This document shows, piece after piece, positions 1 to 12,066 of a stretch of DNA of 64,000 nt (the first letter of the stretch is position 1; each line of letters opens with the position of its first letter). This stretch comes from Hypomesus transpacificus (taxonomy: Eukaryota; Chordata; Actinopteri; Osmeriformes; Osmeridae). The stretch is taken from assembly GCF_021917145.1 (NCBI RefSeq), contig NC_061068.1, positions 1,834,884 to 1,898,883 of the forward strand. Direction: 5' to 3'. The translations under genes were made by a program, and so were the position numbers. The notes under the pieces are model-generated. The model had not been told where the DNA came from and did not search any database. It worked only from the letters and a program-made list of their open reading frames with translations.

Positions 1-1830
1 CCTCACGCCCTGGCTACTCCTACAAGAGAAGTCAGCAGGTCTAGTAAAAAATGTTTGTTCCTGCGCGGAAGAAACTATTATTAACTACCCTGTTCTTAAC
101 TCACAGCTGGTCACACTGATAACTGTCTGAACCAACCTTTGAAGCATAATAGTGATTAGCTTGCTGTGGCCTCTTCTTTGATTACAGTTCTCACCCATTC
201 CACAGCTCAGATCGCCTCATCTTATCAGTATTCTGGCTTATGTGGCAGGGTCATCGTTGTCCAGCAGGCTGCTGACAGGATGCCAAGAGCATCACAGCTG
301 TCTGCTGTTCTCATGACCCTGTGTTGCCTTGGACTAATCCCCTGAGTGGTGACACACACTCACACCTAGTAACACCCAGGTTTCTGACTGTTGACTCACT
401 GTCCAGAGAGCAAACCAAAACACATGTCTTAAATCTTTGGCAACTTGCTCTCTCACCAATTCCCTAACTCTACCTGAGCCATTTACTGTGCTTAAAGAGA
501 AACAGAATCAGAGAGAATGTAAATAGAGAGCTGTAGAAAATATACACAATTCTACAACATAAATAATTATATATTTTCAAATGTGAGATCAGGGCAGACC
601 ATTAAAGTGCAACACACAGCTCATGACTTTTCTCCTTTGAGTCCACTACTGTGCATGTCCTTCACAGAACAGTTCCAGTTCTAATAGAAATCCCCCAAAA
701 GTCTCATGTTGAGCAAAAGCATTATACAGATGTCTTGAAAGTGCCGATTAGTAGCATGAATATGCTGATAAGTAATCAATGACAGTGACTTAAGTTCATG
801 AGCTTACAATAAAGCCCTTAGGACAACATTATTTTGTTCAGTGGGATCCTTTGTATCCATGGTGATACTGTCGGCACACCATGTCTTAACAGACACCACC
901 CATCCATTCATTCAGAGGACGTGTCTTGCTGATGCTTCAGCAGACCCCAGTGCACTGCCTAAATCCCCTCTTAAATCTCTCCCCCCACCACACACATAGC
1001 TACTGAGCAATGATCAATTACAATGTGGTTCATGAACAGGACGGTTAACGAACTATGCTGCTTCCACAGGCTTGTGGAACTCCACAGGGTTCCACTAGTA
1101 ATTTCCTATTACAAATATCCTTCAGCAGAGACGGACACGTTTGGACTTGAAGACAGCATCACATCAGTACAAACTCAGCTGGAGTCCGTCACTCTGATTC
1201 AACGATGCAGAAACCTTCAAAGACATGCACTAGCATACGGCACTGTCATGTTCAGAACATTCTAAATCTACCTGCCAGGAATGGCTGTACTGTAGGTTGA
1301 ATGTACTCTACCTACTTCAGCGATTTCTTTTTAGAATAGAACACATGCCTTCAGTTAGTCTCTGAAAGTATTGAAAGTTGGAGACTTTCAGATTGAAACA
1401 TGGAGTCCTCAGCGTAATGTGGTGTAGCCAACACTGTAAACCATTTTAGTGTTTGAAATGTTAAGCTACACAGTGTGAAATGTCATAAATTCTCAACAGT
1501 AGCACTTCATACAGAGACAAATCCATCTACTCAATTCATCTCATTGCTATGTTATGTAATCCACTGAGCCCTTCAGCCCCCATACTGGGTAGTCTTTGTT
1601 CATCTTTTGCCCAAAGCTGAATGGAACTGCAGTCCAGTTCAGGTCTGGCCTCTGATGTGTGGCCAAGACTGAACACCACATGATATAGAGTATTGTTTTC
1701 TCACACATATCTCACATGGCACTGGTCATCTCAGCTGACTGTGAAGCTGAGGCACGCGTTCCTGGTCAGAGTTCTGTTTAACACAGTGAATCTGGATTAA
1801 TGTGATGCAGGTGTGGGCAAGGTAGGGAGA
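1..1830. other. Intergenic DNA, no gene seen
   Basis: AT-rich DNA without a supportable exon. The open frames are short, lack splice context and resemble no family I know. No tandem repeat or recognisable transposon end was seen. Confidence 0.6.
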
Positions 1831-1960
1831 TGGGGATGAAGGTGGAGGAGAAGAGGGGGGTGAAGGTGGAGGATTAGAGGGGGGTGAAGGTGGAGGATGA
1901 GAGGGGGGTGAGGGTGGAGGAGAAGAGGGGGGTGAAGGTGGAGGATGAGAGGGGGTGAGG
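1831..1960. repeat. Purine-rich 24-bp minisatellite
   Basis: About five head-to-tail copies of a unit of roughly 24 bp built from runs of G, GTGAAGGTGGAGGA and either TGA, TTA or GAA. The reverse strand has an open Pro/Ser-rich frame across it, which is a by-product of the repeat and not a protein gene. Confidence 0.85.
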
Positions 1961-4900
1961 CTGTGAGGGATGGAGGCCAGAAGACTGTGTTGTAATTTTG
2001 AACAGAGGCTAAAGATTAATGGGAACAATGTAAATAAGACCTTTACAATGATCGGTATAGTAGATGTTTGAGGGCCCAATTGTTTATCAGTCACTTTCTT
2101 TGAATGTGCTACCTCCAGACTGTTTGTTGTTTGAAGGACATTTTACAGTATGAATAGTTTGGATTACAAGAGGTAAACTAGACCTTTGGCTGTCTGAGTG
2201 AGAAATAAGGCAGAGATTCCTAAAGTGTTAATGGTTAAATGTTTTTATGACTATTTAGATATTTTGCAGTGATACTTGATGGTGATGTATATATTTTTTT
2301 TAATTTTTCAATTTCATCATTGATTTATTTAAGCAAGGGGAGTCCTAGCCTCAAATCCATTGTAACCTTCTTGCATCATGCTATCAATGGGAAATCATGC
2401 TTGATGGATCACATTTTTCTGTACAGTATATTTTGCTCTACCAAGCTCTAAACAGAGTGGTCACAAGGGAGCCTGGAGTTGTGTCTCTCAGTCTATTTTA
2501 CTTGCACTAATTACACAAAACAAATCCGTATGGGATGAGAAGAGTTGGGATCCTAAGGTCTGTAATTCAATAAAATCCTAATTAAATGCTGATAGTTATT
2601 GAATAAACTAAGGAGCCAGTGGATGTATTGCAACCCTTTACGAAACCTGGTGAGTTCTTCTTCAGCATTAACTTTGATCTGTAATCGTAAAGTGCATTTA
2701 AACAATTAACGCAGTTCTCAAGGGATGTGAGAATCCACTTGATATGAACATGTTTTCCTTTTTTTAAATTCTCATTAAAATCTTACCTCCGGTTAAAAAA
2801 AAATACAGGTGGATAGTAGTGTGCTACGGTGTATAGCATATTAATTGAAAAAGAAGATAATGGAATTAAAATGTGAGCTCTACTTTGGGACTGTAGCTAC
2901 TTTCTATGTGTGCCACTATTAACTATTAGTAGTAAGTCATCTTACTACTACTTCTAATAATGAGTCTTGATTGCTTGCAAAATATTTTTGAATCCGAAAA
3001 TGATGGCAGTTGACACATTCTTATGTTGATTTGAATACCTTTTTTTCTGAAATGCCTTTTTGCAGGATACCTTGATTGCTGAAATGACACACAACAGGAC
3101 TCCATCATTTATCAGACAGTGGTAACATAAAAAGGACCATGGCTACTAGTGTCAAATCATATTATAGCAAGTAATTTATATATTTTTGTTTGCTTTTATG
3201 CTTTGCCATTAACATTTCAATCTCTATGGAAAATAAAAACTAATCGAGTTGAAATTATATGGTGATGGATGTTGATTTGGTGTGAAAGAAAATAAGGAAA
3301 AATGTAGTATTGCTGATTGAACTGGTTACAATGCAGGGAGTGATGGGGAAATCGGGATGGGGGGAGGGGATCAGATAACTTTCTATACTCATCTGAGTTG
3401 GCTGTTGTTATACCAACACCCACAAACAATGACACACACATTGAGCTGGCTTGCTATAGCATACAACTGCTGGTGAGATACCATACAGCTCTAAGATTTT
3501 TCTCTCCTCAAAGAGTCTTTGATTAGCTGCCTGCACTGTGAGACAGCAAGGAGACAAGGCTAATTTGTTTAATGCTAATGTGATGGAAAAGAGATGAGGT
3601 CAGCGAGGTATGAAACTCCTCAGGGTGTAATTGATTCCAGAACAGATCTCACTTACGTGAGAAACATGGGTCTGAATGTATTGATTATGAATACTCAGGG
3701 ACGAGTCCTGGTTTCCTCTGGCTCCTGAGAGCCAGAGTAGAGTAATGTCCTTCTCCACTGTGCCCTGTCCTTCTCAGCATGACAAGACGAGATCTGCTTC
3801 AGTCAGCTTTTTCCTGCGCTAACGTGGCACTATCGGCCCTGGCTTGGGTTGGCTTTACTGGAAATCAAAGTGACTCAAGGTGTAATTAATAGATGCATGT
3901 TTTACACATAGGCCTCCTCAATTTGACATCAAACAAAGCCATGGGAAGACCAGGGTGCAACGGCTAAACAGTGCATCAAGACTCTGTAGAGCTGCACTCT
4001 GTTGCCCATGCTTTTAAAAATGGAACTGAATAGTGATTTTGTTGTTGCTTTAGAACAATTTTCACCAGACAAGATGAATGTGTTGCATGTACCTGTGTCA
4101 ATGTGCTTTGCTAGGGTGTTTTTCGTCAAGGCAAATTATAGATGCCAATCAGGACATCAACTTTAATGAGAAGCCAAACTTGGTCGTCAGTACTATCAAT
4201 AACTATTAAGTTATTTTACAATTAGTTGAAACGCAAGTGGTGAATCATTAATGTTATTTAATTGTTTTGTGTGTTTGTTTTTTGGGAAGTATCTGGGCTG
4301 CTATGTGTTGTAGAGTAAGTAAAATTCATGAGACTGCCCTAACCTCTGAGGACAAAGCGTCTCACCTTCTGACTCTCAGGGTGACACTTCTCAAGTCAAC
4401 CCCCACCCTCACAGGTCTCAATCACAATCTGCATTTAGATACAGCATTGATTAGGCCTGTGAATGTAAGATCCAGCAGGGAATTCTTGCCTGCGAGTGGA
4501 GGGAAAGTGAAAGGCGAAACAAACAAGATTAATAATAGCTGGTGGTGTTTATCCCAGGGGCCTGACAGCTAACAACTCTTGACAAAAACAGGCTTAGAGA
4601 GGCAGATGGATTGTCTGTAGACATGAAGGGAATATGCACTGGGATTGTAATAAGGAGTGAGAGCTGGGGGCTGGCCTGTCCCCAATTCCCGCTCAGGGAG
4701 GCTGGTGTATGGAAATTAAATCAGCTTGTGACAGTTCCTGTCCACAGCCTTCACCTGGGGAAGCCCACCGTGGTGACCATGACTGTGGATAAGCATTATT
4801 CAGACTTTGTTTTCCCTTAAAAGGCTTTTATAATCAGAACCGTGGAGAAAATAAGTTTGAAATCTTTGGGGAGTTTTGAAAAACGGTTTGACAAGAGTTT

Positions 4901-7510
4901 ATAAAGGTTGCATTCATATCTATGTGTTCTTGATCAGTTTTTTTTTAATGCACAATACTGTTCATTGTGTAATATCTATTCAATTTATTTCTGTATTTTG
5001 TAACTACAGTGAAACGAAAAAACATGTATTTTCTTCTCACTATACAGTAAATGTTTAATGTGGTCCAGCATGAATGCTTGATCCTCCATCAGGCTGCACT
5101 TCCTGTCTTCACAGTGACAGGTGACAAGCTGCTCAAGTGGATGGTCAGGGATCTCCCAGAGGGCTACGGGCATCACAGTGTCACAGCTATAGTCTGCAAT
5201 GATAGTGACAAATGTAGGCTTTGCTACAGGCAATTCTCTACAGGGTTGGGATTCAGGTCAGTAATAAAGGCTGTGCAGGTCTGAGATGAGATCAGACAGC
5301 CGCTTTGTTGAACTTCTATTGACAAGACACTCAGTGGGAAAGGGTCAGCTTGGCACTTTATCAATTCATTTCCAGATAGCAGAGTACAATGGCCACCAGT
5401 CCTATCATTTCATGTGTTGACACTGACATCACACTTCACAATCCCTGAGGTTGAAGTTAACACCTCTGGTGCAGTTTGTGCTTTTCATAAACATGTCCAC
5501 ACAGATAATAATTGTAACCAAAGGTCCATGTACTTATAAGTAATAGCATATCTCGTGTTGTTGAAAGATCAAATTGAATTCAATGGGTGAGCAAAAAATA
5601 TGGAAAAAGACTCGCCACTTTCAGTAAATCTTGACTGATCTAGAATGTTTTTGGGGTGTTGTGTAGATTTTTCACATGCTACTGAAATGTATGTTTTGGG
5701 TATAAGTTCCTTTTCATTAAGAGAGGTTTGGGACGTTGTGTAGGAAAGTAGTTTAGCCATATATATGTCTAATGTGTGTCTGTTACTGCACCATTAACCC
5801 TGAGTGTCCCATGGGCAGCCTTCCTTATGTCAAATCATCCACAACTCCCTGTTCTGCTAAATCTTTCTCTGCTTCTTTAAAAAAATTACAAAATTACATC
5901 TACCTCTTCCCATTGCATGACAGAATAGTTGGCAGTGCACTTGAAACCTGGCTTGGCAGCCTGGCTTGACATTCTCTTCCAGATGAAACATTGCTTTTAG
6001 ATGATTGGAGAGCCATGTAAATAGTTATTGTCCTTCCTTCTATTTTTTAGGAGAACAAAACATGGTCTCTCTTGCAAAGTATTCTTTGATCTCTGTTAAT
6101 ACAAACCTGTATAAATAAAGGTTAAATAAGTCAAATGAATTAATGATACATAAAAAAGATAGAATCATGACTTCTCTTAAATTAATTCATTTTCAAACTT
6201 TTTGGAGCTGTTGGTTTCAGAGATCTAAGCAGAGGCAATACAAACACATTTATTGTTAATGGCACATTAGTCGTTGTGGGCATTAATACAGACTAGTCTT
6301 TGAAGAGACAAGATTTCTCAGTGTGTATTTATGCTTCAATCGAAGATTAGTGTGCCTAATTAAACCTCAAGAGAATAAACAATGTGCTTTGGTCTCCTTT
6401 AGGACAGCTGAGTTTTAAGAAAAACAAAAACAAATCTCTGGATTGGGTTCACTGAGGAACAGCATCTTCTCCTCCTTAGCTTGTCTTTCTCTTCCCTTTA
6501 GTGACCAACCATGTATATGTGTCCATGAATGTACAACATCAACAGTTCTAGATGTCTAAAATGTCAATGTACACTGAGTTCTGGTTAGGGGATGTGTAAT
6601 GTTGACTATTTGTCACCATTGTGCAACATGCAGTATTGATTTGAACATGGATGGACTGGAATTAATTGTTTTGCAGTTACTGAAACTTGCAACCAATTAA
6701 GGGCAGTGCCATATGTTTGATGGAAAATGCAGGGAGAATTATTCCATTCGCATGTACCAATCATATATACATTTACATCTCTCAAAAAAGTAGAGATGTC
6801 ATGCATAAAGAACTGGCCTCAGAAAAGCTGAGGACCATGCATAGTTAATACTCTTAGGCCAAGTAATTGGTGGTTACTTCTTAATAACCAGGTTTAAGTG
6901 TTAATTTGTTCAGTTCATGAAAGTGCACTGTCAGATCACTAACCTAACCAAGAATCCCATGGGGCGTAGCATCACTGAGGGCCGGCAATTACTTGGCACA
7001 TTTAATCAAGCATGTGGGCCTACTCGTAGAAAGGAAGAACCCACAGGGACCTGTCTCAACGTTCTGAAGGTCCCTATATCAAGGAGAGGAGGAAATATCT
7101 TGTCAGAATCTAGCTTTGCTTTAGGTTCTCCATTTGAATGTAGTCATGGAGACATTTGATGACAATGACTTTTTCAATAACTGGCTGAGTGACTTTTCCG
7201 ACAGCATTGCAAATTACCTTTTCTCGGCGCACTAATTAATGTTTTTGAAAATTAGTCAGTCAATTATTAGATTGAGAAAAGTATTTATTTTTCATTTCAC
7301 ACAAACTAGAAACAGATTGTTGAATTAGCAGATTTACTGACTTAATACTTCAATGATAAAACATTTTAATTAACTTTATTTTATATCTGATTGTATGTGA
7401 CATGTTTACACACTTGATTTTGTTGCATACCATAATGTCAGTCATATCTGTGTATGTTGAGTACATTATAAGCTGCATCTAAAATAAGAATGTTTATGTT
7501 TGCAGGTCTG
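1961..7510. other. Intergenic DNA, no gene seen
   Basis: AT-rich sequence with no exon that can be supported by splice sites or protein resemblance. Human CFAP20DC lies next to FHIT, so FHIT-type exons with the HxHxH motif were looked for and not seen. The 3.5-3.65 kb part, rich in homeodomain-like TAAT/ATTA cores and of even composition, could be a conserved non-coding element, but this is only an impression. Confidence 0.5.
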
Positions 7511-7680
7511 TTACATTTAGTCATTTAGCAGACACTCTTATCCAGACCAACTTACATTAAGTACAGGGACATTCCCCTGAGAAAAGTCGGGTGAAGTACC
7601 TTGTCCAAGGACACAACGTTATTTTGCACGGCCAGGAATCGAACTGGCAACTTTCAGAACCGCTCAGCCACCTGACTCCC
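7511..7680 (-). mobile_element. tRNA-derived SINE
   Basis: Read on the minus strand, the element starts with a tRNA-like head: an A-box-like GTGGCTGAGCG (plus coordinates 7661-7671) and a B-box-like GTTCGATTCC (7634-7643). A body with a GTCCTTGGACAAGGTACTTCACC block follows in two parts, then the common fish SINE tail ending near GTCTGCTAAATGACTAAATG. The head resembles the class II tRNAs (Leu/Ser type). It is a retroposed copy transcribed by RNA polymerase III in its active form; this copy is diverged. The assignment rests on the A and B boxes and recalled fish SINE consensus sequences. Confidence 0.8.
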
Positions 7681-10600
7681 ATACATTATTATTTTGTTAT
7701 TGCCAGACAGTACCTCTTTTTCACTTGAATTGTTTTTGTAACCATAGACACATGTCTATGGTTGTAACATTACAAGACCATGCATATATTTTGCTCTCTG
7801 TGACACCACAAGGTCACCATCATCATGGTTAATTGCAATGTGTACTTGAAACAAAACAAGCCTTATGAGATTGGTGTAAGCCTTAATCAAAACTGTGAGG
7901 ATCAGTAGACATGAAATAATGAATGTCATAGAGTTTCTAGATAAATTCCACATGAACATAAAATTATAATGACTTTGTTAAAGTTATTTGTTTTAGTTAA
8001 TCAACTAAATCACATCTTGATCTATGATCATAAAAACAACTATATATCATCAGCCTTGCCAGCCTGAGTTGCTGTAACAATAGAAATAACTTTGATATTG
8101 ATTGTTTCAGTGCTGGTAAAATAAATACAATTAAAAAACACTTATTCTTATGGACAATCTTAATAGAAGGGCAGGAAAAGAAGGGTGGATGTGTTATGCC
8201 CTCTAATAATGCACAGTTTCCCATCCCACTGACAAATAATAGTCTTTGTGATTTTTTAACGAGCAAATCTATAACAAATATGGTAAAAGATGATCACCTA
8301 AAGTGTCAGTAAAAGGAATAAGATAATGTATCCTCTCACAAATCAGTTTGTATGAGTGGGTGGCCAAACCCATCTGTAAGAGCAAATAAAAACACATGCT
8401 CATGGTTTCATTTGGTTCCTATGCTAACTTACTTTGTGTAGTGTAGTGTATTAGTGTTAATGTAGCCTGACCTGATATGAATGGTTTCAGCTAGGTGATC
8501 AGTCTGGCTGTCAAGAATAGAATAAAAGGGGACATAATATATCACAGTGGCATCAGTATGGGCTTGTATAAAATTAAAGGCTGTGCATGTTTAAGCACAT
8601 ATCCAACTGTTCATCTGATATCACGTCTTGAATTTTTTAGAACATTCTTTTTTCCCTTGAAGCCTTGTGAATTTGCTTGTCCTACTGCAGAACTGACAAC
8701 ATTCACCAGTGATGGGTTTCATCACTCAAGTGGCAGCACAATGCTTGAACTCGTTTAGCTGAACATATGGAAGGCCCCATCGAGTTCTCCCCTCGATGGC
8801 TTCTTTGCAGATCCGCGGGCACAAGTGCCATACACAGAGCCCATCACAGAGAACCAGGCTGCTGTGAATTTACAGTAACGGAAATTTCACCTTCCCAAAT
8901 ATGTCTTCTGACGTTCAAGCTGACTGCAATTTGAATTTTGATTGCAATACAAGAGCAAACTAAGTGCAGCCACAACAGAGTAAACCTGGGTTGATTTCCA
9001 TCTAAAATGCAAATACTAGCATGATCAGGGACAGTGAAAAATATCCACCCATCACCAGCATTCTCTTCTGACTGCATGCTGCTTCAGTATTTTATTGAAA
9101 GTAATACAAAACGAATCATTTCTTAAACATGTTCAAATTGATTTGTATCATGTATTACATTCTCATCATGAATCAATGACCTCCACATCGAGACTTTACA
9201 GCCTGCTTGCGTTTGTTCTATGCATAGAGGGAAAGACATTTTAGGCAAGCAGGCCATGGCAGGGCAGGCAGAGAACTGACAGATCCTGACTAGTCATTTG
9301 GTACAGATTGTTTCTCCCTTTCTCCAGCTGTTTCATGAATGCACATGTGGCTTGGGGATGAGACATTTCAAGTTTACAATAGAGGAGCTCAGAGTGTGCC
9401 CTACAGGACCACATATATTTAATCAAGGAAATACTCCCAGCAGAGTGGAAAATAACCATCCAGGCTTTAGCGTTTACTTCCGTTGACTTATTTTTCTTCA
9501 GGACTGCATCACAAGTGAGCAATCATTGTTATGTTGGTTTCACTTGTTTAGTTTTTTTATCTGGGGCTTAGGAATAGTGTTGCTTGAACATTGGCAACAC
9601 ATTCACAGTTTCCTGTATTTTAGTTGCTTAGGCAGGTGTATTGGTTGTTAAAGGTAGTTAGAGAACATTCCAATTCATTCACAAACATATAATCCATACA
9701 TTTTGTCTTGTTTTCTTTGCTGAGCTTAAAGGCCAAATCTTGCATATGTATGAGAGTGACATTTCAAAAGGAAACACCGTTTAAGAACAAGCTTTGAAAA
9801 TCAATTGTCTACTGGGCTGATTATTTACATCAGAAAATAAAGTAATTAACCCTGGGCACATACATTTCTCATGAGAGCTATCACTGTGTCTAAATATAGG
9901 AGATAAAGTGGTGGTTGTTAAGTTTTGATTAAGTAAACTACAGGGATTGATAATATGCATTGGTTAGATCAAGCAAGGCAAGTACTGAACCGCTCAAAAG
10001 TCCTTGTTGTTCTTAACTCTGATTACTGCACCGTTGTTTGTTTATTTACAGTAATAGAAGATAGCAGGTGTCTCGATAGTTACTGCACAAATTGTCGTCA
10101 AAGGACGTGTGCATTTCTGTTACTTGTCTATCTGATTTCAATTAATTAATTTATTGTTTGATAAAACTATTTTTACTGACACCATCATGAACAAAAAAAT
10201 AATGGATTGCGAATAGAAAGGATTCCAACATGCAGATACAAATGTGAGGCAAATTGTCACTCTGCAGATTATTTGACCAAGTCTGGTGTGGCACACTGTT
10301 ATGTATAATGATGTGCCCTGATTAACAGATACCCTCCATGCCAAAATAAGAGGCAAAAGATTAAGCCATGGTCTGCTTATGTGTGTGGCACTTAGATGAA
10401 GTGAGACAATAAATGGGCAAAAATATCAATTACCATGGCATAGCATTACAATACGATTCAAATGCTTTGCATAGTTCAACTTATGACACTATATGAATGC
10501 AAACTGTAAACAATAACGTTTAGTCTCATAATGAAGCATTTATTTAGCTTATGTATATTGCTTTTGTGGCCCTTGGCATGGTGTTTTGGCATACAACACT

Positions 10601-10763
10601 ACACTACTATACACCTACAGTTCAAGACATAAGGGATGATGCCCAAGGAGGTGTAGACCTACAATATCATAAAATAATGGACGAGGCGAAGCGTGAACCG
10701 TCCGACTTGCAACGGGGTCCGTGGGCACGTGCTTCAGTGACCTGAAGTCTGCTGTGATCACAC
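7681..10763. other. Intergenic DNA, no gene seen
   Basis: No supportable exon, RNA gene or repeat. Short open frames here have no splice context. Confidence 0.5.
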
Positions 10764-11292
10764 CAAAGGCAAGGCAAAGCCAGTTTATTTATATAGCACA
10801 ATTCATACACCGTGGTAATTCAATGTGCTTCACATAAATCCACAACAATGTGCTCCACATACATAAATACACAATGGGAATACAATGTGTAAAAAATGTA
10901 TTGGAAATAAATAAATAAAAGCAAAAGGTGATCATCAAAACATGATCATAACAGCAGTAAATTATAGGAAATAAAAGCACAAGTTTGGTGTTTAATCTAG
11001 ATTTAAAACTAAAAATAGTTGGAGCGTTTTTAATGTTTTCTGGAAGTTGGTTCCAGAGGTGAACCGCATAGTGGCTGAGTGCTGCTTCACACTGTTTAGT
11101 TTGGACAGTGGGTGTTACCAATAGAAATGTATGCTGCAATCTGAGAGATCTAAGTGGTATGTACTGCTGAAACATGTCAGATAGATACTTTGGCCCTATC
11201 CCTTTCAGTGACTTGAAAACAAGCAGCAGTGCTTTAAAGTCTATCCTGTAACTTACTGGGAGCCAGTGCAGGTATTTCAGTATAAGTGTGAT
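10764..11292 (-). mobile_element. 3' end of an L2-like LINE retrotransposon (degenerate)
   Basis: On the minus strand an open stretch reads like the C-terminal end of an L2/CR1-group reverse-transcriptase polyprotein: the LHWLPV.YRIDFK block, a PKYLSDM block, then HLWNQLPENIKNAP and SFKSRLNTK. These are the standard motifs after the RT domain of fish L2-type LINEs. The 3' end (near 10,764-10,800 on plus) is the AT-rich tail with TATATAAATAAAC typical of these elements. The copy is 5'-truncated, as is usual for LINE insertion, and the upstream part is replaced by unrelated repeat sequence. Confidence 0.75.
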
Positions 11293-11450
11293 GCAGGGGC
11301 GTTCCTACACGGGGGCCTACAGGGGCCAGTGCCCCTGTAAAAATGTCCCTGGCCCCCCCTGTGGCCCCCCTGAGCTGACTGGAAAAAACAAAACACGTTT
11401 TTCTTCTTGTAGTAGTCATCATGAACCGAGGACGGGACGTTGCAGCCTTT
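11293..11450. mobile_element. DNA-transposon-like remnant with GGGGCC-rich end
   Basis: A short block with nested inverted motifs (CAGGGGCCAGTGCCCCTG and many CCCC/GGGG runs) resembles the end of degenerate hAT-type elements common in fish. There is no transposase reading frame. It abuts the 5' break of the LINE fragment. Confidence 0.35.
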
Positions 11451-11876
11451 TAGATAAAAAAGTTTGAGAAACATATCAAGGTATTGAGAGAGTTGAGGAG
11501 CTGGAAGAGGGAGACCCAGAGCATTTTGTATGATTTTAATTTAAAGCAAAATTAAAGTATTTAATATTAAAATATATAGGCCTAGCCGAGGATGCCCAGA
11601 GACAGCTTCAATACTCTTGACCTCCATTTCTTCTCAGCGTTGATTGATTTTACATGTAGCTTAATCTCGATGTGCGAATAATTCGCTTCGCGTTTGATGT
11701 AAACACAGCATGTGTCGCGAAAGTTTATCAATGTTGAGATGTCGCTGACGTTAGAAGACACTGACACAGTAAATTCATAAAATGTATATTCTCCAAGGAG
11801 GTATTTTTTTAAGGCACTCGTTGGAATAAGATGTTAACTTGTTAAAGTGTTTCAATACATTGTCAACAGAAGGCTT

Positions 11877-12066
11877 TAGGTGTGTTCGACTTCATGCAGC
11901 CCCGACGTCGCCTGCAGCCGCCTGCAGCCCGGCTGACTTGAAGCGGCCAATGGCATTCTCAGCTTCAAGGCAGCCGGTTGCAGCCGACTGTCGATGCCAC
12001 CGGCGCTGCATGAAGTATAGAAGCATACAGTCAATATAAGTTATTTGATGAAGTTGAACACACCTA
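11877..12066. mobile_element. MITE with 16-bp terminal inverted repeats
   Basis: The left end TAGGTGTGTTCGACTT and the right end AAGTTGAACACACCTA are inverted copies with one mismatch. They enclose 190 bp rich in GCAGCC repeats, including a second inner inverted pair (CTTCATGCAGC and GCTGCATGAAG). The size, terminal repeats and lack of coding capacity define a miniature inverted-repeat element. The parent transposon superfamily is not clear. Confidence 0.75.

Noticed and set aside
1726-2094. Pro/Ser-rich minus-strand open frame
   Set aside because: It is produced by the 24-bp minisatellite at 1831-1960; flanks show no coding signal.
4985-5284. Open frames on both strands near 5.0-5.3 kb
   Set aside because: Composition is mildly coding-like, but no splice borders or recognised motif was found.
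10789-11175. 128-codon minus-strand frame as a host gene
   Set aside because: Its motifs (HLWNQLPENIKNAP, SFKSRLN) belong to the end of a LINE reverse transcriptase.
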